Below, piece after piece: positions 8,535 through 16,975 of a DNA stretch of 33,616 nucleotides (positions within the stretch are counted from its first letter, which is position 1; each line of letters begins with the position of its first letter). The position numbers were made by a program, and so were the translations under genes. The stretch covers positions 1-33,616 of the forward strand of contig JAFZXE010000025.1 in the NCBI GenBank assembly GCA_017616895.1. Reading direction: 5' to 3'. This DNA is from Bacteroidales bacterium. Its GTDB lineage: Bacteria; Bacteroidota; Bacteroidia; Bacteroidales; P3. The notes under the pieces were generated by a model that was not told where the DNA came from, did no database searches, and saw only the letters and a program-made list of their open reading frames with translations.

Positions 8535-9155
8535 CTACGCTTCGATCAGCTTAAAGTCACTTTTCCCATGTTTGCAGATTGGGCAAATGTAGTCGTCGGG
8601 GAGTTCGTCGCCTTCATAGACATAACCACACACTTCGCACACCCAGCGCTTCTTGCCGGCAGCCGTTGAGTTGACCGCTGGTTTCGGCTTGATATGCTGC
8701 TGATAATAGGCGTAGGTTATGCTGGGCGAATCGCTCAACACCTTAGCATCCATCACCATCGCGATGAACATGGTGTGTGTGCCAAGGTCGATAGCTTTCG
8801 TGACTACACATTGGAAACAGGCGTTGATATACTTCGGCAGGTAGCGCAAACCGTTTTCGCTGCGTAGCTCCACCTCACAGTTCTCGAATTTGTTGACATT
8901 GCGACCACTCTGGAAACCGAAGTGTTCAAAGGGCTTCATCGTGGCTTCCTCGCTGAGTGGACACAGGTTGAACTTGGCGGTTTTCAGCACCATGTCGTGA
9001 GTCAGGTTCTGCTTGTTGACGCAGATCATCAACTGCAACGGATCACTGGTGACTTGCTGAGCCACGTTGATAATACAGGCGTTGTCTTTGCCTCCCTGTT
9101 GGGCAATCAGAACATATAAACCGTATCCGATTTTGTGAAGTGCATTATTGTCCAT
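8535..9155 (-). CDS. Flavin reductase-like protein with C-terminal rubredoxin
   Basis: A 206-residue fusion. Residues 1-150 match the FMN-binding flavin reductase-like domain (start NALHKIGYGLYVLIAQQGGKDNACI). The C-terminus is a rubredoxin with iron ligands Cys173, 176, 191 and 194 (CEVCGY ... CPICKHG). Proteins of this build ('high-molecular-weight rubredoxin') pass electrons from NAD(P)H to flavodiiron oxygen/NO reductases or rubrerythrin in anaerobes. No such partner is in the window. It lies 15 bp after the NUDIX gene. Confidence 0.9.
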   Translation of the reverse strand: MDNNALHKIGYGLYVLIAQQGGKDNACIINVAQQVTSDPLQLMICVNKQNLTHDMVLKTAKFNLCPLSEEATMKPFEHFGFQSGRNVNKFENCEVELRSENGLRYLPKYINACFQCVVTKAIDLGTHTMFIAMVMDAKVLSDSPSITYAYYQQHIKPKPAVNSTAAGKKRWVCEVCGYVYEGDELPDDYICPICKHGKSDFKLIEA

Positions 9156-9170
9156 ATTGTATGTTTTAGA

Positions 9171-9647
9171 TTATCTAACCACCAATGTTTTCCCATCCAG
9201 TCGTGCATCAACGAGGTCGTCGCCCTTGTATGTCAGCTTCAGCGAAAAGAAGGGTTGATTATCATCCAAGATAAGTTTCAAGAAAATCCTGTCTCCTTCC
9301 CATAGCGATAGGTCGAACAGCTCACCCTTGTCAATCCATTGTAGGTCTCCTTCATCACATTCTCTCATCTCTCCCGTCCAGCTGTCTGCGGTGAAGAGGT
9401 GCATATATTCACATGGCCATACGTCGGAAATAAAGGTAACAATGCCGCGGTAACGCCATTGTTCTATCGTCAGTCCCGTCTCTTCTTTCACCTCTCGCAT
9501 CATACACTCGTCGGGGCTTTCGTCGGCCTCACATTTTCCGCCTACACCAATCCATTTGCCTTGCGACGCGTCGTTTTCTTTCTTCGTGCGGTGGAGCATT
9601 AGGTACTTGCCGTCATGCTCCATATAGCAGAGTGTGGTCTGTTTCAA
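9171..9647 (-). CDS. NUDIX hydrolase (MutT/8-oxo-dGTPase-like)
   Basis: A 158-residue NUDIX hydrolase. The box Gx5Ex7REVKEETGL is complete at residues 37-59. The preceding KWIGVGGK and the later WPCEYMHLFTAD resemble 8-oxo-dGTP diphosphatases, which remove oxidised nucleotides, but NUDIX substrates cannot be read from sequence. It starts 24 bp after the C10 protease. Confidence 0.85.
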   Translation of the reverse strand: MKQTTLCYMEHDGKYLMLHRTKKENDASQGKWIGVGGKCEADESPDECMMREVKEETGLTIEQWRYRGIVTFISDVWPCEYMHLFTADSWTGEMRECDEGDLQWIDKGELFDLSLWEGDRIFLKLILDDNQPFFSLKLTYKGDDLVDARLDGKTLVVR

Positions 9648-9671
9648 ACTAATTATCAGTTATAAAGATAA

Positions 9672-11156
9672 CTACCTTGTTACTGCGAATTTACATGTCC
9701 GTCCGTTCAGAGTGCAGTAATATATGCCTGACGGCAGGTGTGCTGCATCAAATGTTGATCGTTTTCCATCGGGCAGCAGTTGTATGCGTGCAATATGTTG
9801 CCCCGTCACTGATCGTATATGCAACACGGCAGGAGACTCAATGCAATACGATATGGTTAGATATTCGCTTACTGGATTGGGGTAAACTGAAAGTTGGATT
9901 TCTCTTGCTGTATCGATTTTATCTATTCCAACAGGCTCGGGAGGGTCAGGAGGGTCAGGAGGATCTGGTGGTTCGGGAGGCGCTGGTTGTTGTGGCTGTA
10001 CCCCTAGTAGTGCGGCTTGTAGCGCCGAGAAGTGATACCCATAAACATTTAGTTCTGAGTTATACAAGTCAAACCATCCGTCTCCGCTTCCGCTCCAACC
10101 CCAGTTGACATGGAAAAGTGAATTCACTGAATCGTATCCATCCAGAATAAAAGCATGTCCAGCATCGTTTCCTTCGCTGTCGTTGTCATAGCCACAATAA
10201 AATACAGGCCTTCCAGCCGCAATCTCTTTCCGGATGGTATCTACCCATTGTTCAGAAGTCATTGTAGAGCGGTAGCATGCTCGTGTTGTGTTGGTGTCGA
10301 ATCCAAAGTTGTTTTTAAGTGCACGGGTGCAATAGTGGCCGATATTGCTCATTCCAACACCGCTGCTGCTTACACCATATTGCATCCATACGCTTACCCC
10401 TGCGTGATAGCAAAGAGTTGATACTGCCTCTTTTTCTTCGTTGCTGCTGTCGTACCCTAGTATGTCGGGCATGTGTTCGTAGTCGTATGTGGTTTCACTG
10501 AAATCTTCAGAAATACGTACACCGCATGAATGACATAGATACGACGTACTTCCGAAACCGTGTTCAGGATATCCCCAGAATCGTATGATTTGTGACAATG
10601 CGGTTGCCACACATCCGACTATTGCTGTATTCCCGTCAATTTCCGGGCAGTGCATATTATATGGCCAACTCTGGTCCCATGTGCTGCTTATCAGGTAGCT
10701 ATGGGCGTCTTTAGTGTTAGTTGCCTTTTGTTTAGAGTGTGTTGTCACCTGTCGTAGGTCTTCCCATTGTGTGATAGTCTTCGGGATAGGTGAGAGGCGC
10801 TTGTTTTGTGCATACGATGTTTCGTCGGCGCGCATCTTAAGATAACTACTTAAACCGTCGGGTAGATGGCTTAAATTTAGAGCACTCTTGTTCGAATATC
10901 CCAATATCGGCTGCACACAGTCGTTACCAGCCACAATCACAAATCCTCCCTCTGTCATGTTGAACACATACACCGCAGGTATGTGCTGGTCCCCGTTCTC
11001 TATTATTTTTGCCAGTACAGGCTCCCCTTTGATATTGTTTAGATAGGCAAACCGTGCTGCAACCATCTGAGCCTCGGCACTATCTATATTGCGAGCCTGC
11101 GCCGTCACGAGCGACAGCCCCAACAAAATAAACAATATAAAACTACGCCTGACCAT
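9672..11156 (-). CDS. C10 (streptopain) cysteine protease with T9SS sorting domain
   Basis: A secreted 494-residue protease. The start is taken at 11156 (MVRRSFILFILLGLSLVTAQA), which gives a normal signal peptide and a 14-nt overlap with the pump gene; the frame is open further upstream. An inhibitory propeptide (about 25-125) precedes the C10 catalytic domain with Cys182 (IVGCVATALSQI) and His334 (AGHAFILDGY), plus VNWGWSGSGDGWF. A Pro-Asp-Pro repeat linker (about 391-408, 9-bp DNA period) leads to a T9SS C-terminal sorting domain (VYPNPVSEYLTI ... GIYYCTLNGRT). In T9SS bacteria such domains direct export across the outer membrane. Relatives are streptopain and the interpain/PrtT proteases. 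Confidence 0.92.
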   Translation of the reverse strand: MVRRSFILFILLGLSLVTAQARNIDSAEAQMVAARFAYLNNIKGEPVLAKIIENGDQHIPAVYVFNMTEGGFVIVAGNDCVQPILGYSNKSALNLSHLPDGLSSYLKMRADETSYAQNKRLSPIPKTITQWEDLRQVTTHSKQKATNTKDAHSYLISSTWDQSWPYNMHCPEIDGNTAIVGCVATALSQIIRFWGYPEHGFGSTSYLCHSCGVRISEDFSETTYDYEHMPDILGYDSSNEEKEAVSTLCYHAGVSVWMQYGVSSSGVGMSNIGHYCTRALKNNFGFDTNTTRACYRSTMTSEQWVDTIRKEIAAGRPVFYCGYDNDSEGNDAGHAFILDGYDSVNSLFHVNWGWSGSGDGWFDLYNSELNVYGYHFSALQAALLGVQPQQPAPPEPPDPPDPPDPPEPVGIDKIDTAREIQLSVYPNPVSEYLTISYCIESPAVLHIRSVTGQHIARIQLLPDGKRSTFDAAHLPSGIYYCTLNGRTCKFAVTR

Positions 11157-14100
11157 TTTTCTTCTGCAGCTTTTTACGGGAATAATATATATAAACGACG
11201 GGAACCACAAAAATATTGAGTAAGGTGGAAGAAAAAAGTCCGCCTAGCACCACAATCGCCATCGGGGCTTGTATTTCATTACCCGCCTTCGATGCAGCTA
11301 ATATCATGGGTATCAAAGATAAAGCTGTGGTAAGTGCTGTCATGATGATAGGGTTGAGTCGGTCTAATGACCCTCTCTTGACTATCTCCTCGATGCTACC
11401 CGCCGACTGCTGCCCGCTGCCACCTAACTGCTGATACTTTGCAATCAAAAGTATCCCGTTGCGGGTGGCGATGCCGAAAAGGGTTATGAATCCGATGATG
11501 GCTGGAATGCTGAGCAAGTTCGACGACAGCTTCACGGCTATCACGCCGCCGATAAGTGCCAGCGGCAGGTTGAGCAACACTATGAGCGACAGCGACAGGT
11601 TGTGGAACTCTGTGTAAAGCAGCAGATAGATAACCAGCAGACAGAGCACAAACACTAGCACCAGCGTCCGCGTAGCTGCCTTCGCTGTCTCAAACTGTCC
11701 GCCATACTCGATGCGGTATCCCTCTGGCAGCGTCACCTCCTTATCAACAACTGATTTGATGTCCTCCACAACACTCATCGCATCTCGTCCGCTCACATTG
11801 GCCGACACCACCAGCTTGCGCTGCACATTTTCTCGCGATATCGTGTTCGGTCCCCCACACGACACCACATCGCACAACTCTGACAACGGCACTGCGACAG
11901 CCGACTGCTGCCCGCCGACAACTATCATCGCATCCTTGACATCGTCTATATTCGGACACTCGTTATTGCTCTTAAGTTTCACCACGAGGTCAAAAGCCCG
12001 CTGGCCCTCATACACCTCGCAAAGTTTTTCCCCTCCGAAGGCGAGCTCTACAAAATGGTTGAATTCTTCTATCGAAACGCCATAGTGAGCCAATTTGTCT
12101 CGGTCGGGCCTCAGCTGCAGTTGCGGCACTTCCGTCTGCTGCTCCACATTCACATCCACCAGTCCTTCCACATTCGCTGTGGCTGTCTTTATCTTGTTTC
12201 CGAGCATATAAAGCTGGCTCAGGTCGTTACCGAAGATCTTTATCGCTATCGTTGCCTGTGTGCCGCTCACCATGTGTTCTATTCTGTGCCCCAGCGGCTG
12301 TCCTATGCTCACCGCTATGCCCGGAATGTTCGCCAGCCGTGTGCGCACCTCTTCCATGAATTTTTCTTTCGAACGTTTCCCGAGTTTGAAATTGACATCA
12401 ATCTCTGCCCCGTTGGTGGCCTGCGAGTGCTCGTCTAGCTCGCCGCGTCCTGTGCGTCGTGAGGTGGAGGTAATCTCCGGCACCTCGAGCAGTTGCTCCT
12501 CAATTAGGTTGCCGATTTTGTTGCTCTCTTCGAGCGAGATTCCTGGTTTCGCCACAGCTGCAATGGTTAGCGACCCCTCGTTAAACTCTGGCAGGAACCC
12601 TCGTCCCATCGTAAACATCAACACAACGGCACCGACCAGCAGCACTCCCGTGACACCCATCACTACACCTCTGTGCCGTAAAGCTCCGTCTAACATCCTC
12701 TCATACACCCCGCTCATCTTGCGGCTCACCCAGCTTTCTTTTTCGTTCTTCGACAGGTATTTGTCCGACGAGAGGAGCATCTTGCACAACAAAGGCGTTA
12801 TCGTCATCGCCACCACAAGCGACATGAACAGCGCTGTCAGATAGGCTACTCCCAGCGGTTTAAGCATTCTTCCCTCCAATCCGCTCAGGAAGAAAAGTGG
12901 CACGAAGGTTATCATGATAATCAGCGTGGCGTGGATTATCGAGCTGCGAATCTCCGACGAGCCTTTAAACACCACCTCGTATGCCGTCTTCCTCTCGCCT
13001 TCTGGCTGTCGGTGGTTCTGCCTCAGCCGTTTATACACGTTCTCCACATCGATTATGGCGTCATCCACCAACGATCCTATCGCAATACACATTCCGCCCA
13101 AAGTCATCGTGTTTATGTCCAGCCCCATAAGATGGATACAGAGTATCGTTCCCAGCAGCGAAAGAGGTATCGCCACTATTGAAATCAACGTGGTGCGGAA
13201 ACTGCCTAGGAAAAGGAACAATATCGCTATCACGCACACCGCTCCTTCCACCAGCGACCGTCCCACATTGCCCACCGACGACGAGATGAAATCGGCTTGA
13301 CGGAATATATGGGTGTTCATCGCGACATCTTCGGGGAAGCTTTTAGCAATGTTGGCGAGATTCTTTTCTATGGCTTTCGTCACTTTCAATGTGTTGATAT
13401 TTGGCTGTTTTGACACCGAAAGGATAATCGCGGGTTCTGCATTCGCCGAAGCATAGCCTTGCTTTATTGCGTTGCCTACCTTCACTTCCGCCACATCGTA
13501 TAGCCTCACAGCCTTGCCGTCGGCCATTTTCACCAAACTCTTGCCCAGCTCTTCTACGTCGCTGCTCCGTGCCATCCCTCTAAGTGTGTATTCGTTGCCG
13601 AAATCTCTCACCACTCCGCCTGTCGAGTTGCTCCCTATCGACTTCCCTACGCTTTCTATCTCGTCCATCGTCACTCCGTATGTCGCCATTCTCATCGGGT
13701 CGGCCACAATCTGATACTGCTTGTAGTCGCCGCCTATTATGGTCACCTGCGACACTCCGCCTGTGCCCAGTATGGCTGGCTTCACCACCCACTCGGCCAA
13801 CGTCCGCAAGTCTTGCATCGTCGTATGGCTGGCTACCGATTGCCCACTGCTATCTGCTTTTGTCTGCAAACTCACAAACAATATCTCTCCCATCACGCTG
13901 CTCTGCGGAGCCATCACGGGCGTCACATCCGGTGGCAGCTGACCGCTCAATGTGGTCAGTTTCTCGCTTACTATCTGGCGTGCCTTGAACTGGTCCATTC
14001 CCCAGTCAAACTCCACAAACACAAACGAGCTGCCCTGCATCGAAGTCGAGCGCACTCGTCTTACGTTCGTCGCTCCGTTCACCGCTGTCTCTATCGGGAA

Positions 14101-14298
14101 AGTCACCATCCGCTCCACCTCTTCGGGTGCCATCCCGTGAGCGTCGGTCATCACCACCACCGTCGGTGCCGTCAGGTCGGGAAACACGTCTATGTCCGTG
14201 TTCCTGCCCGCCCAGATGCCGGCAACCGTGAGCAGCACCGCCGCCAGCAGTATGAAAAGCTTGTTGTCCAAGCTGAATTTTATGATTTTATTTAGCAT
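11143..14298 (-). CDS. Heavy-metal RND efflux pump, CusA/CzcA family
   Basis: A 1051-residue inner-membrane proton-driven pump. The start is set at 14298 (MLNKIIKFSLDNKLF); the open frame reaches 14376, but the extra 26 residues only translate a 7-bp repeat array. Family motifs are DIDVFPDLTAPTVVVMTDA (35-53), GDYKQYQIVADP, the proton-relay motif GSLVDDAIIDVENVYKRL (Asp412/413) and the C-terminal SLDRLNPIIMTAL. It forms a tripartite system with the upstream adaptor and channel. The substrate is probably Cu/Ag or Zn/Co; the His-rich partners do not decide which. Three loops (about 147-160, 791-802, 955-968) are encoded by heptanucleotide repeats. Confidence 0.94.
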   Translation of the reverse strand: MLNKIIKFSLDNKLFILLAAVLLTVAGIWAGRNTDIDVFPDLTAPTVVVMTDAHGMAPEEVERMVTFPIETAVNGATNVRRVRSTSMQGSSFVFVEFDWGMDQFKARQIVSEKLTTLSGQLPPDVTPVMAPQSSVMGEILFVSLQTKADSSGQSVASHTTMQDLRTLAEWVVKPAILGTGGVSQVTIIGGDYKQYQIVADPMRMATYGVTMDEIESVGKSIGSNSTGGVVRDFGNEYTLRGMARSSDVEELGKSLVKMADGKAVRLYDVAEVKVGNAIKQGYASANAEPAIILSVSKQPNINTLKVTKAIEKNLANIAKSFPEDVAMNTHIFRQADFISSSVGNVGRSLVEGAVCVIAILFLFLGSFRTTLISIVAIPLSLLGTILCIHLMGLDINTMTLGGMCIAIGSLVDDAIIDVENVYKRLRQNHRQPEGERKTAYEVVFKGSSEIRSSIIHATLIIMITFVPLFFLSGLEGRMLKPLGVAYLTALFMSLVVAMTITPLLCKMLLSSDKYLSKNEKESWVSRKMSGVYERMLDGALRHRGVVMGVTGVLLVGAVVLMFTMGRGFLPEFNEGSLTIAAVAKPGISLEESNKIGNLIEEQLLEVPEITSTSRRTGRGELDEHSQATNGAEIDVNFKLGKRSKEKFMEEVRTRLANIPGIAVSIGQPLGHRIEHMVSGTQATIAIKIFGNDLSQLYMLGNKIKTATANVEGLVDVNVEQQTEVPQLQLRPDRDKLAHYGVSIEEFNHFVELAFGGEKLCEVYEGQRAFDLVVKLKSNNECPNIDDVKDAMIVVGGQQSAVAVPLSELCDVVSCGGPNTISRENVQRKLVVSANVSGRDAMSVVEDIKSVVDKEVTLPEGYRIEYGGQFETAKAATRTLVLVFVLCLLVIYLLLYTEFHNLSLSLIVLLNLPLALIGGVIAVKLSSNLLSIPAIIGFITLFGIATRNGILLIAKYQQLGGSGQQSAGSIEEIVKRGSLDRLNPIIMTALTTALSLIPMILAASKAGNEIQAPMAIVVLGGLFSSTLLNIFVVPVVYIYYSRKKLQKKNGQA
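11394..11435. repeat. In-frame heptamer array in the RND pump (site 1)
   Basis: Six consecutive 7-bp units: tgctacc, cgccgac, tgctgcc, cgctgcc, acctaac, tgctgat. The 42 bp encode about residues 955-968 (QQLGGSGQQSAGSI) between the conserved IAKY and IVKRGSLDRLNP segments. Many relatives have a shorter loop there. Confidence 0.65.
11892..11926. repeat. In-frame heptamer array in the RND pump (site 2)
   Basis: Units ctgcgac, agccgac, tgctgcc, cgccgac, aactatc. It shares an exact 16-bp word (gccgactgctgcccgc at 11900-11915) with site 1 at 11402-11417. It encodes GGQQSAVAV at about residues 791-802, just before the conserved VPLSELCDVV. Confidence 0.6.
13820..13861. repeat. Possible heptamer array in the RND pump (site 3)
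   Basis: A weaker run, with taccgat, tgcccac, tgctatc and tgctttt as its best units. It encodes ADSSGQSVAS at about residues 147-160, a loop before the conserved DLRTLAEWVVKP. The similarity to the other sites is partial. Confidence 0.4.
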
Positions 14299-14304
14299 TT
14301 GCTT

Positions 14305-14395
14305 ACGAATTGAAAATTGAAAATTAAAACATTGCGAATTGAAAATTGAATTTACATTTGTCAATTCACTATTCACTATTCACCAATCACAATTT
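14305..14395. repeat. AT-rich 7-bp tandem array between pump and channel genes
   Basis: The unit changes along the array but the register is about 7 bp: gaattga/aaattga/aaattaa on the left, ctattca/ctattca/ccaatca on the right. It fills the gap between the pump start and the TolC-like stop and runs into the last codons of the channel gene (EIVIGE). Confidence 0.65.
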
Positions 14396-15572
14396 CGAAT
14401 TGCTCCAGCGCGAGCAGCGTGTGCTCCAGTTCGTGCTCTATTTCAAGTATCTCTATTTCCGAGTCGTGATAGAACTCCACTTGCTGCAGATAGCTTTCTA
14501 ACTTTATCTCGCCGGCTTCAAACGCTTTCAGCAACAGTTCTTCGCTGTTGTATTTTGCGAAAGTCTCTTTTAGGTTTTGCAGGTTGTGTTTCAGCGTCTG
14601 CGCCTTGCGGTACAACCCTTTCAGCTGGTTGTACTGTCTGGCGTAGGTGTTGTCGTATTCGGCTTGTGCATATTGTTCCAATGCCCGCGCCTTCTTTATT
14701 GTGCCTTTTTGGTGCCACAACGGAAGCGTCGCTTGCACGGTCACTCCTCTGAATGTCTCGCCCACCACGTTCTCGCTCGCATACCCCACTGCCATTCGCG
14801 GCAGCCATTCTGCCTTCGCCAGTTTTGTCTGTTCCTCCGACAGCGTTTGTTGTTGTTTCAGCAACATCAGTTCGGGGTTCTTTGCCGCAGCCTTTTCAAA
14901 CCATTGCTCGAAGTTCTCTGGCAGCACGACATCGTCAAAACTGTCTTTGTCGAAAGCCAACGGCTTCCCTCCGTTCAGCATCTGCAGGTTGTCCAGCATC
15001 ATGTCGCGCTCGGCTTCCGCGCTGTGCAGCTTATTTTCTATCGCGGCCAGATCCATCTCCACTCGATGGTATTCCAGTATTCCGCATTCGCCTGCTTCCA
15101 TCTTCCGCTCAAAAAGCTCCGCAACCCTCCGCGCGCTCTCCACACAGTGTGCATAGAGTGTCACGTATGCGTTGTAGTATATCATGTCGGCGCAGGCGTT
15201 CTTCGTTTCCGTTATCAGTTCTATCCTATGTCTGGCATATTCGTTGTCGCTAAACTCTGTCATAAGCTTGCGTATGCGGCTTTTATGCACATACACCGAC
15301 GGCATATCGAACGGCTGCGTGACCGACAAATCCCAGCGTTTCCCTATGGTGCTGGGCGCACCCCAGTAGTAGCCGAATGCCACCTCTGGATTGTCCAAAA
15401 ACGCGGTGGCGTTCGCCTCTGCCTTTTCGGCTTCGTTCTTTGCTTTCAGCGCCTTGAACCCAGGGTTGTTTTTCTCCAACGAGTCAAGCACCCATTGGTA
15501 GCGGCTCTGCGCAAAGCCATCCTCCGCCAAAACCGCCAAAACCAGCAAAAATATTATCCTATATATATTCAT
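14376..15572 (-). CDS. TolC-family outer-membrane channel
   Basis: A 398-residue outer-membrane efflux channel. The signal peptide ends near ...AEDGFAQ (residue 22). Two long alpha-helical hairpin repeats follow: about 28-200 (NNPGFKALKAKNEAEKAEANATAFLDNPEVAFGYY begins the first) and about 225-395 (KNPELMLLKQQQTLSEEQTKLAKAEWLPRMAVGY begins the second). This is the CusC/CzcC subtype, which carries metal ions out with the adjacent pump and adaptor. The last codons lie inside a 7-bp repeat array, so the C-terminus may have been reshaped. It is 92 bp from the adaptor gene, a gap filled by an 8-bp array. Confidence 0.92.
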   Translation of the reverse strand: MNIYRIIFLLVLAVLAEDGFAQSRYQWVLDSLEKNNPGFKALKAKNEAEKAEANATAFLDNPEVAFGYYWGAPSTIGKRWDLSVTQPFDMPSVYVHKSRIRKLMTEFSDNEYARHRIELITETKNACADMIYYNAYVTLYAHCVESARRVAELFERKMEAGECGILEYHRVEMDLAAIENKLHSAEAERDMMLDNLQMLNGGKPLAFDKDSFDDVVLPENFEQWFEKAAAKNPELMLLKQQQTLSEEQTKLAKAEWLPRMAVGYASENVVGETFRGVTVQATLPLWHQKGTIKKARALEQYAQAEYDNTYARQYNQLKGLYRKAQTLKHNLQNLKETFAKYNSEELLLKAFEAGEIKLESYLQQVEFYHDSEIEILEIEHELEHTLLALEQFEIVIGE

Positions 15573-15593
15573 CTTGAATCAATTAAACAAACT

Positions 15594-15659
15594 AACGTAT
15601 CAACATATCAACGTGTCAACATAAAAACATATCAACGTATCAACATTAAACATATCAAC
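15594..15659. repeat. 8-bp tandem repeat array between channel and adaptor genes
   Basis: Eight near-identical units: aacgtatc, aacatatc, aacgtgtc, aacataaa, aacatatc, aacgtatc, aacattaa, acatatc (one base short), then aac. The reverse complement reads gttgatat/gttgatac and matches the array at 33444-33510. In the operon transcript it would lie in the adaptor-channel intergenic spacer. Confidence 0.85.
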
Positions 15660-15664
15660 AATCC

Positions 15665-16873
15665 TCAATGCACATGTCCCGCATGTGGGTCCAGTGCTCC
15701 CGCTCCCTGTGCCAGTTTCACCATCGTCGCACCTTTCGTCACCACGCGTTCGCCGGCCTTCAACCCCTTCGTCACCACCGTCCTTTTCCCGTCGTTTCCG
15801 CCAAGCGTCACAAGCCGTTTCTCATACAGTTCCGGCTCCACCTGCACAAAGACGAAGTTGTTCCCCATCTCCTCCACAATCCCGTCGTTCGCCACAGCAA
15901 TCTGCTCTTCGTCCGACTCCGAGATGATATATATCTTCACAAAGCTGCCGGTTATCAGGTCTCCGCAGTTCTGTATTCTGAACGTCACAGGTATCAGCGG
16001 GTTGTTACCGTCCGATGCCTTTCCGTAGCTCACAAACGCTCCCTTCAGTTCCTCCAGCGAACACACACCGCCTCCGTTGGGCAGCTCTATGTTCGCCGTC
16101 TTGATGTTCTTCAGGGTTGCGTAGTATCTCGGCGACAGCTCTGCCCTCAGGTACAGGTCTTTGTTTTGCGACACAGTCACCACCGCCTGTCCGGCTTCCA
16201 CATATCCGCCGTTCCTCACATTCACCGTCTTCACATATCCGCTCATCGGTGCGTTCACCACCGACCCCGACGGCGAGAAATTCCCTTTCAGGTTGTCGTA
16301 TGCCGCCTTGGCGCTCTCGTATGCCGCACGGCTGCGTTCCAGCTCTGCCTTCGACACTATCCTGTCTTTCGCCAGCTCCGACTTACGCTCATATTCCGAT
16401 TCGGCGGCTTGATAGTTCGCCGCAGCCTCCTGATAGCGCACAGTCATGTTCCCGTCGGCCATCCCGCTGCTCTCTATCGTAAACAGCCGCTGCCCTTTCT
16501 TCACGCTCGCGCCTTCTACGATATTGTTCCCGGCAAACCTCACCACCCCCGACGCTCTCGCCGCCGCCACCTGCTCGTCGCCCGCAGCCGAAGTCACCTG
16601 CGCCGTCGTCTGTATCACCTGTCCGCACCGCTCCAGCTTCACCTCTTCGGTGGCGAAATCCACGATGCCGCTCTGCTCCTCGGTAAACCTCACGCAGTTA
16701 GCCGGCACCTCGTGCTCATGCTCGTCCTCGTCGTGATGGTGCTCGTGGTCATGGTCATGGTCGTGATGGTGATGATGTTCATGTTTATGTTCGTGGTCGT
16801 GTTCATGGTGACAAGCTGTCGCGCCGCCCAGGCACAACCCCAATGCTATAAAAATTACAATCTTACATTTCAT
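15665..16873 (-). CDS. CusB-type periplasmic adaptor with His-rich N-terminus
   Basis: A 402-residue membrane-fusion protein. The ATG at 16873 is chosen over an upstream GTG at 16879 because an aggag ribosome site lies 8 nt before it. An N-terminal signal or lipoprotein segment ends at Cys near residue 21, followed by about 35 residues that are mostly His, Asp and Glu (HEHDHEHKHEHHHHHDHD...), a metal-binding stretch. A barrel-sandwich hybrid and helical hairpin follow (QVTSAAGDEQVAAARASGVV, then YQEAAANYQAAESEYERKSEL), then VNAPMSGYVKTVNVRNGGYVEAGQ. The C-terminus is again His-containing (DPHAGHVH). It links the pump to the channel and probably delivers metal. Confidence 0.93.
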   Translation of the reverse strand: MKCKIVIFIALGLCLGGATACHHEHDHEHKHEHHHHHDHDHDHEHHHDEDEHEHEVPANCVRFTEEQSGIVDFATEEVKLERCGQVIQTTAQVTSAAGDEQVAAARASGVVRFAGNNIVEGASVKKGQRLFTIESSGMADGNMTVRYQEAAANYQAAESEYERKSELAKDRIVSKAELERSRAAYESAKAAYDNLKGNFSPSGSVVNAPMSGYVKTVNVRNGGYVEAGQAVVTVSQNKDLYLRAELSPRYYATLKNIKTANIELPNGGGVCSLEELKGAFVSYGKASDGNNPLIPVTFRIQNCGDLITGSFVKIYIISESDEEQIAVANDGIVEEMGNNFVFVQVEPELYEKRLVTLGGNDGKRTVVTKGLKAGERVVTKGATMVKLAQGAGALDPHAGHVH

Positions 16874-16975
16874 GGTCACAACTCCTGTATTAAATTACTG
16901 AAACCCACACTCGGAAATATTCCAAATCCAATAGGAACTTCCCGAGCATAAATTAGATAAACGCTTATCCTTTTT
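16874..16975 (-). promoter_or_regulatory. Leader between His-rich gene and cusB-like gene
   Basis: An imperfect inverted repeat lies here (minus strand ctcgggaagttcc ... ggaatatttccgag), within a 100-nt spacer that ends in an aggag ribosome site. It could tune expression of the adaptor relative to the small protein. No promoter box was recognised. Confidence 0.35.

Noticed and set aside
9940-9990. A further intergenic-type repeat in the C10 protease
   Set aside because: The 9-bp period is simply the codon repeat of the Pro-Pro-Asp linker, which is common before T9SS sorting domains.
14299-14376. 26-residue N-terminal extension of the RND pump
   Set aside because: It only translates the AT-rich 7-bp array, and the family start MLNKIIKFSLDNK lies directly after it.
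15594-15659. CRISPR array
   Set aside because: Units of 8 bp without spacers cannot be CRISPR repeats. The same holds for the 7- and 11-bp arrays, and no cas gene is present.
14577-16951. Long plus-strand open frames (483 and 427 codons) opposite the channel and adaptor genes
   Set aside because: They run antisense to well-identified TolC-like and CusB-like genes, cross their stop-start junction and translate the 8-bp array. No family features.
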